Positions 17,198-25,375 of a stretch of DNA of 64,000 bases are shown here, in pieces. Origin of the DNA: Pinisolibacter aquiterrae (lineage in GTDB: Bacteria; Pseudomonadota; Alphaproteobacteria; Rhizobiales; Ancalomicrobiaceae). Each line of letters starts with the position of its first letter. Within the stretch, counting starts at the first letter, position 1. Below the pieces are notes generated by a model, which was not told the origin of the DNA, searched no databases, and saw only the letters and a program-made list of their open reading frames with translations. The translations under genes and the position numbers were made by a program. The stretch is from contig NZ_JAFNIH010000061.1 of assembly GCF_019160155.1 (NCBI RefSeq), positions 122,063 to 186,062 of the forward strand, written 5' to 3'.

Positions 17198-18853
17198 TCA
17201 CTCGGCCGGGGCCAGAGCCGGGGAGCCGGCGGTGACGCCTTCGGCGTCCTCACCATGAACCACGGTCATGTACAGGTTGTAGACCATGATCAGCGAACCC
17301 AGGAGGAACAGGGCGCCGCCGAGAGCACGGATCGCATAGTAGGGGTGCATGGCCGCGACGGTCTCGATGAACGAGTACTCGAGGAAGCCGAGCTTGTCGT
17401 AGGCACGCCACATCAGGCCCTGCATGATGCCCGACACCCACATGGCGCAGATGTAGAACACGATGCCGATGGTGGCCAACCAGAAGTGCCAGGAGACCAG
17501 CTTGAGCGAATACACCGCCTTCTTGTTCCACAGCCACGGGAAGAGGCAGTAGAGCGCGCCGAAGGAGACGAAGCCGACCCAGCCGAGAGCGCCGGAGTGC
17601 ACGTGACCGACGGTCCAGTCGGTGTAGTGCGACAGGCCGTTGACGGCCTTGATCGACATGAGCGGGCCTTCGAAGGTCGACATGCCGTAGAAGGCGACCG
17701 ACACGACGAGCATGCGCAGGACGGGGTCGGTGCGCAGCTTGTCCCAGGCGCCCGAGAGCGTCATCAGGCCGTTGATCATGCCACCCCAGGACGGCATCCA
17801 CAGGATGATCGAGAAGGTCATGCCGAGCGTCGACGCCCATTCCGGCAGAGCCGTGTAATGGAGGTGATGCGGGCCGGCCCAGATGTAGATGAAGATCAGC
17901 GCCCAGAAGTGCACGATCGACAGACGGTAGGAGTAGACCGGACGATCGGCCCGCTTCGGCACGAAGTAGTACATGATGCCGAGGAAGGCGGCGGTCAGGA
18001 AGAAGCCGACCGCGTTGTGGCCGTACCACCACTGGACCATCGCGTCCTGCACGCCGGAGAAGACCTGCACGGACTTGAGCGAATAGGGCGAGATCGGCAC
18101 CGACACGTTGTTGCCGAGATGCAGCATCGCGACGGTGACGATGAAGGCGAGATAGAACCAGTTCGCCACGTAGATGTGGGCCTCGCGGCGACGCCACAGA
18201 GTGCCCAGGAAGGCGAGCAGGTAGACGACCCAGACGATGGTCAGCCACAGGTCGGCGTACCATTCCGGCTCGGCGTATTCCTTGCCCTGCGTGACGCCGA
18301 GCAGGTAGCCCGTACCGGCGATGACGATGAAGGCATTGTAGCCGAGCACGATGAACCACGGCGTCACGATGCCGGGCATGCGCGCCTGGCTGGTGCGCTG
18401 GACGACGTAGAACGACGTCGCGAGCAGCACGTTGCCGCCGAAGGCGAAGATGACCGCCGAGGTGTGCAGCGGACGCAGGCGCCCGAAGTTCAGGAACGGC
18501 AGATCGAAGTTGATCAGCGGGAAGGCCAACTCGGAGGCGATGTAGACGCCCACCAGGAAGCCGGCCACGCCCCAGAACATCGACGCGATCGCCGCGAACT
18601 TGACCGGGCCCATGTTGTAGTTCGGCTTGCCGTCGATCTCCATCGCCGGATTGGCGAGGCGAGTCTGGTAGCCCTTGATGATCAGGAAGATGCCCCCCGC
18701 CGCGAAGATCGCGCCGACGGTGGCGTGGACCGCCAACTGCCAATCCCATGCCTTGCCGGCAAGGATCACGCAGACGACGGCGAGAAGCGCGAGGAAGAGG
18801 GAATAGCCCATCTCCTCGAGCGTGAATGCCTTTGTCTCGACTGGTCGAGCCAT
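17198..18853 (-). CDS. ccoN: CcoN (FixN), catalytic subunit I of cbb3 cytochrome c oxidase
   Basis: A 551-residue heme-copper oxidase subunit with about 12 membrane helices. Conserved blocks include [25 protein letters not shown] helix II residues, the CuB/heme region [38 protein letters not shown] and the low-spin/high-spin heme ligands around [20 protein letters not shown]. It reduces O2 to water with high affinity and pumps protons, allowing respiration at low oxygen. It heads the leftward ccoNOQP operon; a FixK box lies 221 bases upstream of the ATG with a -10-like TAGGGT at the right distance. Confidence 0.98.
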   Translation of the reverse strand: MARPVETKAFTLEEMGYSLFLALLAVVCVILAGKAWDWQLAVHATVGAIFAAGGIFLIIKGYQTRLANPAMEIDGKPNYNMGPVKFAAIASMFWGVAGFLVGVYIASELAFPLINFDLPFLNFGRLRPLHTSAVIFAFGGNVLLATSFYVVQRTSQARMPGIVTPWFIVLGYNAFIVIAGTGYLLGVTQGKEYAEPEWYADLWLTIVWVVYLLAFLGTLWRRREAHIYVANWFYLAFIVTVAMLHLGNNVSVPISPYSLKSVQVFSGVQDAMVQWWYGHNAVGFFLTAAFLGIMYYFVPKRADRPVYSYRLSIVHFWALIFIYIWAGPHHLHYTALPEWASTLGMTFSIILWMPSWGGMINGLMTLSGAWDKLRTDPVLRMLVVSVAFYGMSTFEGPLMSIKAVNGLSHYTDWTVGHVHSGALGWVGFVSFGALYCLFPWLWNKKAVYSLKLVSWHFWLATIGIVFYICAMWVSGIMQGLMWRAYDKLGFLEYSFIETVAAMHPYYAIRALGGALFLLGSLIMVYNLYMTVVHGEDAEGVTAGSPALAPAE

Positions 18854-19039
18854 CGTTCGCCCCGTTTCTTTATAGTCGATACGCCCCCGAACGGCTCGCC
18901 CCGCCGCCCCGCTCGCGAATTGCTTCGTTCACGGGGACACACGCGACGGCCGTCCGCCTTGTTTCTTCGTCGTCCCGACGACGTTCACCGAGTTCCCCCC
19001 CGGTGAGCGGCGTCGGAGCGCCGATCGGGTATCGGTCCG

Positions 19040-19045
19040 ACCCTA
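19040..19045 (-). promoter_or_regulatory. Predicted -10 element of ccoN promoter
   Basis: TAGGGT on the minus strand, 7 bases before the start site (about 19033) expected if the FixK box centred at 19074.5 sits at -41.5. Predicted by spacing; the leader to the ATG would be about 180 bases. Confidence 0.45.
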
Positions 19046-19067
19046 GATCCGACCCTCCCCCGCAACT

Positions 19068-19081
19068 TTGATTCAAGTCAA
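19068..19081 (-). promoter_or_regulatory. FNR/FixK box upstream of ccoN
   Basis: TTGATTCAAGTCAA on the plus strand (TTGACTTGAATCAA in the ccoN direction), one mismatch from TTGAT-N4-ATCAA. FixK or FNR boxes before ccoN/fixN are the rule in alphaproteobacteria. Confidence 0.85.
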
Positions 19082-19690
19082 CGTGACCGGAACCGGAAAC
19101 GGCGGCAGGTGTGATCGCGATCGACGGAGCGGACGCGTGCGGGAGAATAGCTGCGCGACGCTTCCATCAGCAGACGGTCGAAATACCTACAGCCGAACGA
19201 TCCATCCCTTAGCCCCGGTGCCGTCCGCTCGCAATCGGCAATGACGAAGGGGAAACGCGACACGACGCCACCGAACCCGAGAAGCCCACGGTTTTCAAAG
19301 CGATCGCGGCGGCGTAGAATGACGATCGTCGATCGTGCGACGACGATCCGTGACGGCACCGGCGGGTGCGGGGCGATGGCCTCGGACCCGACGGTATGGA
19401 TTGCGCCGCGAAAATCGACTGAATCGGAGGGCCCGAGGGCTCCCTTCCACACGGGGAGGGCGCCATGTCGCACCCCACCACCCGACCGGCGCGACGTGCC
19501 CGAGGGGTGGCTCGGGACGGGGCGGCGGTCTCGGTCGAATCGGCCCCGACGGCGGCGGTCCCGGCAGGACCGGCGTCGGGTCCGTTCGCGATCGCGCCCA
19601 CGGCGGCGATCCTCGGCTCCCCTCCTTCGGATCGCCGGCCCGGGTTCCTGCCGGACGCGGCGGCGATCGACGCCTCAATCGATCCCGGAG

Positions 19691-19704
19691 TTGATCCGGG
19701 TCAA
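19691..19704 (+). promoter_or_regulatory. FNR/FixK box just upstream of hemN
   Basis: TTGATCCGGGTCAA, same TTGAT-N4-GTCAA form as at hemA and ccoN. Its centre is only 30 bases before the ATG at 19728, so class II activation would start transcription near 19739, at the second in-frame ATG (19740). No -10-like hexamer is seen at 19726-19732. Confidence 0.65.
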
Positions 19705-19727
19705 GGCCGCCCGGAGATCGAGACGCC

Positions 19728-21092
19728 ATGGTGCCTTCCATGACGAACACCATCGAACTGAAATACGCGACCCGCAGCGTGCCGCGTTACACCAGCTATC
19801 CGACCGCGCCGCATTTCGGCGACGGCGTCGACGGCGCGCTCTATGCGTCCTGGCTCGCGGGGCTCGGCGACGAAGCGCCGGTGTCGCTCTATCTCCACGT
19901 CCCCTATTGCCGGGCGATCTGCCACTACTGCGGCTGCCACACCAAGGCGGCGCTGAAGGACGATCCGGTCATCGACTATGCCCGGGGGCTGGTCGCCGAG
20001 ATCGCCCTGGTGCGCGCCGCGATTGGGCGGCGGCTCCGGGTCGGCCACATCCATTGGGGCGGCGGCACACCGAGCCTGTTGCCGATCCCGTCGTTCCGAG
20101 CCGTGGTGGCGGCGCTGCGCGAGGCCTTCGAGATCCTGCCGACGGCCGAGCACGCGATGGAGCTCGATCCGCGCACGGTCACCCCGGAGCTGGCGCAGGC
20201 GCTGGCGGAGGCGGGCATCACCCGCGCCAGTCTCGGCGTGCAGGACTTCGACGAGGCGGTTCAGGTCGCGATCGGCCGCATCCAGCCGATCGACACCGTG
20301 ACCTCAGCGGTCGAGGCGCTGCGCGGCGCCGGCATCGCGGCGATCAACTTCGACCTGATGTACGGCCTGCCGCATCAGACGGCGGCGACGATCCGGCGGA
20401 CGATCGAATTGGCGCACGGCTTCTCGCCCTCGCGCATCGCCCTCTTCGGCTATGCCCACGTGCCGTGGTTCAAGAAGCACCAGCGGCTGATCGACGAGGC
20501 GGCGCTGCCGGGCGCGACCGAGCGCATCGCGCTCGAGCGTACCGCGCGAGCGGCGCTCGCCGACTACGGTTACGAGCCGATCGGGCTCGATCACTTCGCC
20601 CTTCCGCACGACGACATGGCGATCGCCGCCAAGGCGGGCGACCTCCATCGCAATTTCCAGGGCTACACCACCGACACCTGCGACACGCTGATCGGCTTCG
20701 GTGCCTCCTCGATCGGCCAGACCGCCTTCGGCTTCGTCCAGAACGATCCCGACATCGGCCGTTGGCGCCGGGCGATCGAGAAGGGCAACCTGCCGATCGC
20801 CAAGGGCAAGGCGGTCGACGACGACGACCGGCTCCGGGCGGCGATCATCGAGCGCATCATGTGCGACTACGCGGTCGATCTCGACGCGGTCTGCGCCGCC
20901 CACGGCGTGACCACGGACGCGGTCGCCGACGCCTTCGAGCGGCTCGAGGAGCCGGCGCGCGACGGGTTGGTCGCGATCGACGGCCATCGGCTGACGGTGT
21001 CGGAGGCCGGCAAGCCGCTGGTGCGCATCGTCGCGGCCGCCTTCGACGTCTATCTGGCGCGGGCGGCGGCGCGGCACTCGGTGGCGGTGTGA
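19728..21092 (+). CDS. hemN: Oxygen-independent coproporphyrinogen III oxidase (radical SAM)
   Basis: A 454-residue HemN that decarboxylates coproporphyrinogen III to protoporphyrinogen IX without oxygen. The radical-SAM cluster motif is C61-X3-C65-X2-C68-X-C70 (YCRAICHYCGCH), followed by HIHWGGGTPSLL, ELDPRTVTPE and the C-terminal HemN domain with YTTDTCDTLIGFGASSIGQ. The start could be the ATG at 19728 (GGAG 11 bases upstream) or the ATG at 19740; neither adds or removes conserved residues. With hemA across the oxidase operon it forms a heme-supply pair for low oxygen. A FixK box lies unusually close to the start. Confidence 0.96.
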   Translation: MVPSMTNTIELKYATRSVPRYTSYPTAPHFGDGVDGALYASWLAGLGDEAPVSLYLHVPYCRAICHYCGCHTKAALKDDPVIDYARGLVAEIALVRAAIGRRLRVGHIHWGGGTPSLLPIPSFRAVVAALREAFEILPTAEHAMELDPRTVTPELAQALAEAGITRASLGVQDFDEAVQVAIGRIQPIDTVTSAVEALRGAGIAAINFDLMYGLPHQTAATIRRTIELAHGFSPSRIALFGYAHVPWFKKHQRLIDEAALPGATERIALERTARAALADYGYEPIGLDHFALPHDDMAIAAKAGDLHRNFQGYTTDTCDTLIGFGASSIGQTAFGFVQNDPDIGRWRRAIEKGNLPIAKGKAVDDDDRLRAAIIERIMCDYAVDLDAVCAAHGVTTDAVADAFERLEEPARDGLVAIDGHRLTVSEAGKPLVRIVAAAFDVYLARAAARHSVAV

Positions 21093-21169
21093 GACCCGCG
21101 CCCGCGCCGATCCGAGGCTCGGAGCGGCGGGGACGCGGACGAACCCGAACCAGGGAGGGGACGAGGCCG

Positions 21170-22069
21170 ATGACACACGGCGGCGCATGGTGGGGCGCGA
21201 TCGTCTGCGCGCTCGCCCTCGTCTTCGTCCGCGCGGCGGCGGCATCCGACTATTCCGACCGCTGCGAATCGACCGACGGCACCTACGTCGTCGAGGACGG
21301 CTCGCTCTACGAGGCCGAGGCCCGCGCCCGCGGCGCCGCGACGGCCATCCCCTTCACGGTTCTGAGCCGAACCGTCGAGGCGGAGGAGGCCGGCTACTGC
21401 CTCTCCTGGGAGAAGGACGCGGGCGAGCGGCACTTCGACTTCCAATACCGCCGTTCGATCGACCGCATCGGCTTCGAGATCGGCGGCGCGTCCCGCGAGG
21501 CGGAGATGCGCTGCGTCCTCGAGGCCGACGGTCTGCCGGCCGCCTACGAATGCGACCGCAAGGTCGTGACGCGGCGGTCCGGGGTGGTGTCGCCGCTTCC
21601 CGACCTCGCGCCGGCGTCGTCCGGCGCGGCCGGGACCTCCGCCCCGGAGGCCGGGTCGGGGAAGGCGGTCGAGGCGCTCGACGCGGCGCTCGAGGGCAAA
21701 TCCCCGACCGCTCCCCCTGCCCCGAAAGCAAGCGACGCGGGAACCTGGGAGCACAACGGCTCGACCCTGGTGATGATCGCCGACGGCGACGACCGCCGCC
21801 TCCTCTATACGGAGCCACGCGCCGGTCTCACCGCCAACGGGGTCGAGCCCGGCACGCTCCTCTTCGGCGGACGCATGGAGGGGACCTCGCTCGTGGGGCG
21901 GGCGCGGATCTTCACCAAGCGCTGCGGCGAGCTCGCCTACGCGGTGCGCGGGGCCTTCGAGAACGGCGGCGCGCGGCTGGTCTTGACCGGCAAGGTGCCG
22001 CGCGTCGACGAGGCGTGCCGGCCGGGCCGTCGGGCCGACGACCGTCTGGTGTTCATCCGGACGAAATAG
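21170..22069 (+). CDS. Secreted protein of unknown function
   Basis: 299 residues, start ATG after AGGGAGGGG. A Sec-type signal peptide is visible (WWGAIVCALALVFVRAAAAS, cleavage near residue 25). The mature protein has two cysteine-containing, charged domains of about 100 residues each (residues ~26-130 and ~200-299), joined by a Pro/Ala/Ser linker (SSGAAGTSAPEAGSGK...PTAPPAPKAS). Cysteines appear as CEST, YCLSW, MRCVL, YECDR, KRCGE and EACRP, suggesting disulfides in the periplasm. I do not recognise the family. It sits after hemN with a 77-base gap and converges with the deacylase gene 7 bases downstream. Confidence 0.75.
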   Translation: MTHGGAWWGAIVCALALVFVRAAAASDYSDRCESTDGTYVVEDGSLYEAEARARGAATAIPFTVLSRTVEAEEAGYCLSWEKDAGERHFDFQYRRSIDRIGFEIGGASREAEMRCVLEADGLPAAYECDRKVVTRRSGVVSPLPDLAPASSGAAGTSAPEAGSGKAVEALDAALEGKSPTAPPAPKASDAGTWEHNGSTLVMIADGDDRRLLYTEPRAGLTANGVEPGTLLFGGRMEGTSLVGRARIFTKRCGELAYAVRGAFENGGARLVLTGKVPRVDEACRPGRRADDRLVFIRTK

Positions 22070-22076
22070 CGGCGCC

Positions 22077-22553
22077 TCAATCCACCGCGATCGGCGCCAC
22101 CGTCGCGGAGAGCACCGCGACGAGATCCTTCGGCGCGATGCGGATCTCCAGGCCGCGACGGCCGCCGGAGACATGGACGAGATCGGGCAGGAGCAGGGCC
22201 TCGTCGGCGACGATCGCCAGCGGCCGCTTGGTGCCGAAGGGCGAGATGCCGCCGAGGACGTAGCCGGTGAGGCGCTGGGCATCGGCCTTGTCGCCCATCT
22301 CGGCGCGTTTCCAGCCGAGCGCCTTGGCGGCGAGCGGCAGGCCGAGCTTGCGGGCGACCGGCACCAGCGCCAGGGCATGCGCCTTGGCGCCGTCGCTCAC
22401 CACCAACGTCTTGAAGACCGAATCGGGGTCGAGCCCGAGCTTCTCCGAAGCCTCGAGCCCGTAGGCCTCGGCGCGCGGATCGTGGACGTATTCGAGGAGA
22501 TCGAAGGCGATCTTCCGCGATTTGAGGAAGGTGGTGGCGGGGGTGGCGGCCAA
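22077..22553 (-). CDS. ybaK: YbaK/EbsC-type Cys-tRNA(Pro) deacylase
   Basis: A 158-residue YbaK-domain protein that hydrolyses Cys-tRNA(Pro) made by mischarging. It shows the family order: EYVHDPRAEAYGLEASEKLGLD, VFKTLVV with the catalytic lysine, GDKADAQRLTGYVLGGISPFG with the conserved GGISPFG loop, and a C-terminal RIAPKDL block. I place the start at a TTG ending at 22553, preceded at 8 bases by GGAG, which gives the family's usual length (about 158). The frame continues upstream to an ATG at 22643 but those 30 residues do not match the family. Confidence 0.88.
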   Translation of the reverse strand: MAATPATTFLKSRKIAFDLLEYVHDPRAEAYGLEASEKLGLDPDSVFKTLVVSDGAKAHALALVPVARKLGLPLAAKALGWKRAEMGDKADAQRLTGYVLGGISPFGTKRPLAIVADEALLLPDLVHVSGGRRGLEIRIAPKDLVAVLSATVAPIAVD

Positions 22554-22723
22554 GGGGAAGGCTCCGTCGCAAGAAGGCGGCGAGGCTAGCGCGAACCGCA
22601 CCGGGAGGGAACACGCGCACGACCTGACGAGCAGACCCGACACGCCACGCGCAGCAGGATACGAACCGGACGTCTGCCGAGTGCCTCTACATTTTCGCCG
22701 CGCGAGATGCGATACGATCGTTC

Positions 22724-23167
22724 ATGATCGCCTCGCCCAAGCTCGACACGGTGCTGCCCCACATTGCCGCCATGGCAGCGGCCCTGCTCGTGGACTTGGC
22801 GGTGCGGCACCCGCTGCGATTGCCGCCGGGACCGTTCGACACGAGAGACGTCATCGTCGTCGTAGCTGCGTCGATATACTGCGCCACACCGCTGGTCTTC
22901 ATCCTCGCCTTCGTTCCATCCAATCGCGGCTTCACCTTCGTGAAAATTCATGCGGCGATCATGATTTCGGCAGGCCTGGTGGCACAGAGCAGCGTCGATC
23001 TGGCGGGAGGAGCAGGATTCGTGCTGCTCACCGTCATGGCCGCTCATGTCCCCGCCGGAATCTCCTGGATCATGACGGACCGCGACCATTCCGGTCCGCC
23101 ATGGCTCTTCACCCGCCTCACGCTCGCCTTCACCGTCGGAGGAGGCATCGGCAGCGCGTTGCCTTGA
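22724..23167 (+). CDS. Small predicted membrane protein, unknown function
   Basis: 147 residues with four to five predicted membrane helices (about residues 12-28, 43-64, 75-92, 97-113 and 130-146) and short charged loops such as RHPLRLPPGPFDTRD and MTDRDHSGPPW. No family recognised and the ribosome-binding site is weak. Codon use and local composition are less GC-extreme than its neighbours, which could mean recent acquisition. It lies convergent to fixK, ending 21 bases before the fixK stop. Confidence 0.5.
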   Translation: MIASPKLDTVLPHIAAMAAALLVDLAVRHPLRLPPGPFDTRDVIVVVAASIYCATPLVFILAFVPSNRGFTFVKIHAAIMISAGLVAQSSVDLAGGAGFVLLTVMAAHVPAGISWIMTDRDHSGPPWLFTRLTLAFTVGGGIGSALP

Positions 23168-23188
23168 GCGCGTTTGCGCGGGCTCCGC

Positions 23189-23893
23189 TCAGTGCGTGCC
23201 GGTCAGCCGGCAGATGCCGCAGACGTCGGTGAGACGGATGCGATCCTGCTTCTCGATGGCGACGAGGCCGCGACGCTTCAGGTCCGAGATCACCCGGCTC
23301 ACCGTCTCGATGGTCAGGCCGAGATAGTCGGCGATCTCCTGACGGGTCATGGTCAGTTCGATGACCTGCTCGTCCTTCTCGCCCGTCGGGCCGTGGCAGC
23401 CGGGCTGGCCGCGCGACGGCACGAAGCGCATCAGGAAGCTCGCCACGCGCTCGAAGGCCGACTTGCGGCCGAGCAGGACCGCGTGGTCGTGGAGGCGCTC
23501 GATCTGCTCGCGCAGGCAGGCGGCGACGTGACCCTGGAACTGGGCGGAGCCCTCCAGCTCACGGCGATCGAGGATCCGCACCACGCTCGGCGTGAGGGTC
23601 TCGGCGTTGCAGTCGTAGAGCTTGCCGGCGACGATGCCGAACAGCGCGTTGGGCGCCACCACCTCGACCACCTGACGGCGGCCGTCCGGCAGCAGCTTGA
23701 ACAGCATCACCGCGCCCTCGATCAGCTCGTAGACGCGGTCGGCCGGATCGCCTTCGTAGAAGACGGCGTCGTGTTCGGCGAGACGCTGGGTCTTGACCCG
23801 TTGCGAGCGGGCGAAGTCGGACCAGCCGGCATCGCCGGCCGAGTCGCGAGGCAGTGCGCCGGCATTGCCGAAGGCGCGATCCGAATAGGCCAT
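23189..23893 (-). CDS. fixK: FixK-type Crp/FNR family transcription factor
   Basis: 234 residues: cAMP-binding-like beta roll (about 30-145), dimer helix, and a C-terminal helix-turn-helix with MTRQEIADYLGLTIETVSR, the recognition sequence of FNR/FixK proteins that bind TTGAT-N4-ATCAA. With the ATG at 23893 (strong GAGGAGG site) the protein lacks the N-terminal cysteine cluster of FNR, so it is probably not itself an oxygen-sensing Fe-S protein but FixK-like, controlled through transcription by FixJ. Cysteines near the DNA-binding half (PGCHGP, DVCGICRL) could allow redox control as known for Bradyrhizobium FixK2. Its likely targets, hemA, ccoN and hemN, are in this window. Confidence 0.88.
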   Translation of the reverse strand: MAYSDRAFGNAGALPRDSAGDAGWSDFARSQRVKTQRLAEHDAVFYEGDPADRVYELIEGAVMLFKLLPDGRRQVVEVVAPNALFGIVAGKLYDCNAETLTPSVVRILDRRELEGSAQFQGHVAACLREQIERLHDHAVLLGRKSAFERVASFLMRFVPSRGQPGCHGPTGEKDEQVIELTMTRQEIADYLGLTIETVSRVISDLKRRGLVAIEKQDRIRLTDVCGICRLTGTH

Positions 23894-23924
23894 GTCCGTT
23901 TCCTCCTCGTCGGTCGTTTCCCAC

Positions 23925-23945
23925 CCGTCACACTCGGTGTGACGG
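23925..23945. repeat. Perfect 9-base inverted repeat with 3-base loop in the fixK leader
   Basis: CCGTCACAC-TCG-GTGTGACGG, 32-52 bases upstream of the fixK ATG and just before its ribosome-binding site. It could be an RNA hairpin in the leader or a DNA operator for a dimeric regulator. Confidence 0.75.
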
Positions 23946-23967
23946 CCGTCCGTGGGTACGCGATCCG

Positions 23968-23987
23968 GGTGCACCCTAGAGTGCACC
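23968..23987. promoter_or_regulatory. Inverted repeat GGTGCAC-N6-GTGCACC upstream of fixK
   Basis: Perfect 7-base arms around CCTAGA, 75-94 bases before the fixK ATG, with the geometry of a dimeric-repressor operator. The binding protein is unknown. Confidence 0.5.
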
Positions 23988-24126
23988 ATCCGTTCGACAT
24001 CCGCCATCTTCTGCCTCACGTTTCGGCGCCGGCCCGTCTCCGAGCGACCGAAATAGCGCGAGGAGCGCGGTCCTCGACGTCGAAAAGGCTAGAAAGAAGG
24101 CAGAGGCTTCACAATCCCGTGGGCCT

Positions 24127-24134
24127 ACTTACGT
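24127..24134. promoter_or_regulatory. ACTTACGT octamer upstream of fixK, candidate FixJ site
   Basis: On the minus strand this reads ACGTAAGTAG, similar to described FixJ/LuxR-type targets with a TACGTA/ACGTAAGT core. It lies about 235 bases before the fixK ATG, in the fixK upstream region. The same octamer is found upstream of the crbR-like gene (33716-33723). Assignment is tentative. Confidence 0.35.
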
Positions 24135-24180
24135 CGAAGGACCTAACCGGCGGCGCGCCGCCTCCCTCGCCGTCGGCGTT

Positions 24181-24558
24181 TCAGAGCACCCCGACGAGGG
24201 TCGCTCCGGACAGCGGCTTGCGCAAGAGTTGCACGACGGACAACCCGCGCAATTCGTCCTCGATCACCTTCTGCGGCTGGCCGGAGATGGCGATGATGCG
24301 CGGGCGCAGGGTCAATTGCTGGAGCCAACGGATGACGTGGGCGCCGCCGATGCCGGGCAGACCGAGATCGACGATCACCACGTCGTCCGCCGTCGGTGGA
24401 GAGCACTCGAAGAAGCTCTCGGCGTCGGGATGAGACACGACGTCGTGTCCGAGCGCCTGGAGGAGGAACCTCAGGCTGTCGGATACGCCGGGGTCGTCTT
24501 CGACGATGTGAACGGTGCCCGTGAACGCGCGAGGCGCCGGCGGATCTTGATCGGTCAT
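24181..24558 (-). CDS. Single-domain receiver protein, FixT-like
   Basis: A 125-residue stand-alone receiver. Phosphorylation residues are in place: acidic EDD at 20-22, D64 in VIVDLGLPG, S92 in ISGQPQK and K114 in LLRKPLSG. There is no output domain. The start is the ATG ending at 24558; an upstream extension lacks similarity. In Sinorhizobium and Caulobacter a single-domain receiver-like protein, FixT, is encoded with fixK and inhibits FixL, giving feedback on the oxygen cascade. Its position between fixJ and fixK, all on one strand, makes a FixT role likely, but the sequence alone does not prove it. It has only one cysteine (C52). Confidence 0.75.
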   Translation of the reverse strand: MTDQDPPAPRAFTGTVHIVEDDPGVSDSLRFLLQALGHDVVSHPDAESFFECSPPTADDVVIVDLGLPGIGGAHVIRWLQQLTLRPRIIAISGQPQKVIEDELRGLSVVQLLRKPLSGATLVGVL

Positions 24559-24676
24559 GGATGTCACTCGGCCGTGTGCATTCGATACTGTGGATCGAAA
24601 CGGCCGCGCGCGGCATCCGTAGTCTTCCGAGGGCACGGTCGCAATCGCGTCATCGCGCCCTCGGGGGTCCCTCGCC

Positions 24677-25312
24677 TCAGCCGTGCTCGCCGGTCAGGAC
24701 GATGCGGACGAGGTCGGCGGCGTTGCGGGCGCCGAGCTTTTCCATGATGCGGGCGCGGTGCACCTCGATGGTGCGCGGCGAGATGCCGAGGTGGCGGCCG
24801 GCCTCCTTGTTGGAGGCACCGGCGGTGATCTGGCCGAGAACCTCGATCTCGCGCGGGGTCAGGAGCTCGCGGCCGGGGAAGTCGGCGGCGACGCCGTTGG
24901 GGTGGGCCTCGCCGGCGGCGCGGCGGGCCTGAGCGGCGAGCGCCTCGCGGACGCGATCGACGATCTGGCCGGCGTCGAAGGGCTTCTCGATGAAGTCGAA
25001 GGCGCCGTATTTGATCGCCGTCACCGCCATCGGGATGTCACCCTGGCCGGAGATGATGAAGATCGGCGCGGGATAATGGTCGGCGTTGAGCGCCTTGAGG
25101 ATGTCGAGGCCGGAGCGGCCGGGCATGTGGACGTCGAGGAAGACGCAGGCCGGCTGATGGTTCTTGGCGGCCTCGAGGAAGGCGTCGCCGGTCTCGAAGC
25201 CGACGACGGTGAAGCCTTCCATCTCGAAGACCACCGCGAGCGCATCGCGGACCGCGGGCTCGTCGTCGACGATGTAGATCGTCTGGTCGGTCTTCTGCGT
25301 GCGACCCATCAT
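24677..25312 (-). CDS. fixJ: FixJ, response regulator of the oxygen-sensing FixLJ system
   Basis: A 211-residue LuxR-type response regulator. Receiver domain residues ~11-125 with D60 in VFLDVHMPG and K in FIEKPFDAGQIVDRVREAL; a linker follows; the LuxR helix-turn-helix (LLTPREIEVLGQITAGASNKEAGRHLGISPRTIEVHRARIMEKL) closes the protein. The wording of both domains is FixJ-type (IYIVDDEPAVRDALAVVFEMEGF; GQGDIPMAVTAIKYGAFDFIEKPF). Two adjacent ATGs (25310-25312 and 25307-25309) follow GAGGTGA. It lies 63 bases after fixL and is expected to activate fixK when phosphorylated at low oxygen. Confidence 0.93.
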   Translation of the reverse strand: MMGRTQKTDQTIYIVDDEPAVRDALAVVFEMEGFTVVGFETGDAFLEAAKNHQPACVFLDVHMPGRSGLDILKALNADHYPAPIFIISGQGDIPMAVTAIKYGAFDFIEKPFDAGQIVDRVREALAAQARRAAGEAHPNGVAADFPGRELLTPREIEVLGQITAGASNKEAGRHLGISPRTIEVHRARIMEKLGARNAADLVRIVLTGEHG

Positions 25313-25375
25313 GTGCTCACCTCGACTTCCTCGGTTCCCGTTCGTCCGGCGAGCGGACGGGCGACTTCAATCCTG

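Larger units (their letters stand above)
18854..19727. other. 874-base intergenic region between ccoN and hemN
   Basis: I see no convincing gene here. Open frames on both strands are Pro/Arg/Ala-rich with no family features. It holds the ccoN promoter side (FixK box 19068-19081), a GC-rich middle, and the hemN box at 19691-19704. The length is large for this gene-dense window; an RNA or very small peptide cannot be excluded. Confidence 0.6.

Noticed and set aside
19465..19743. 92-codon open frame in the ccoN-hemN gap
   Set aside because: Ala/Pro-rich, no ribosome-binding site of note, overlaps the hemN control region and start.
21170..22069. Assigning the exported protein to heme transport because of hemN next door
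   Set aside because: No heme-binding motif such as CXXCH or a clear His/Met pair; adjacency alone is not enough.
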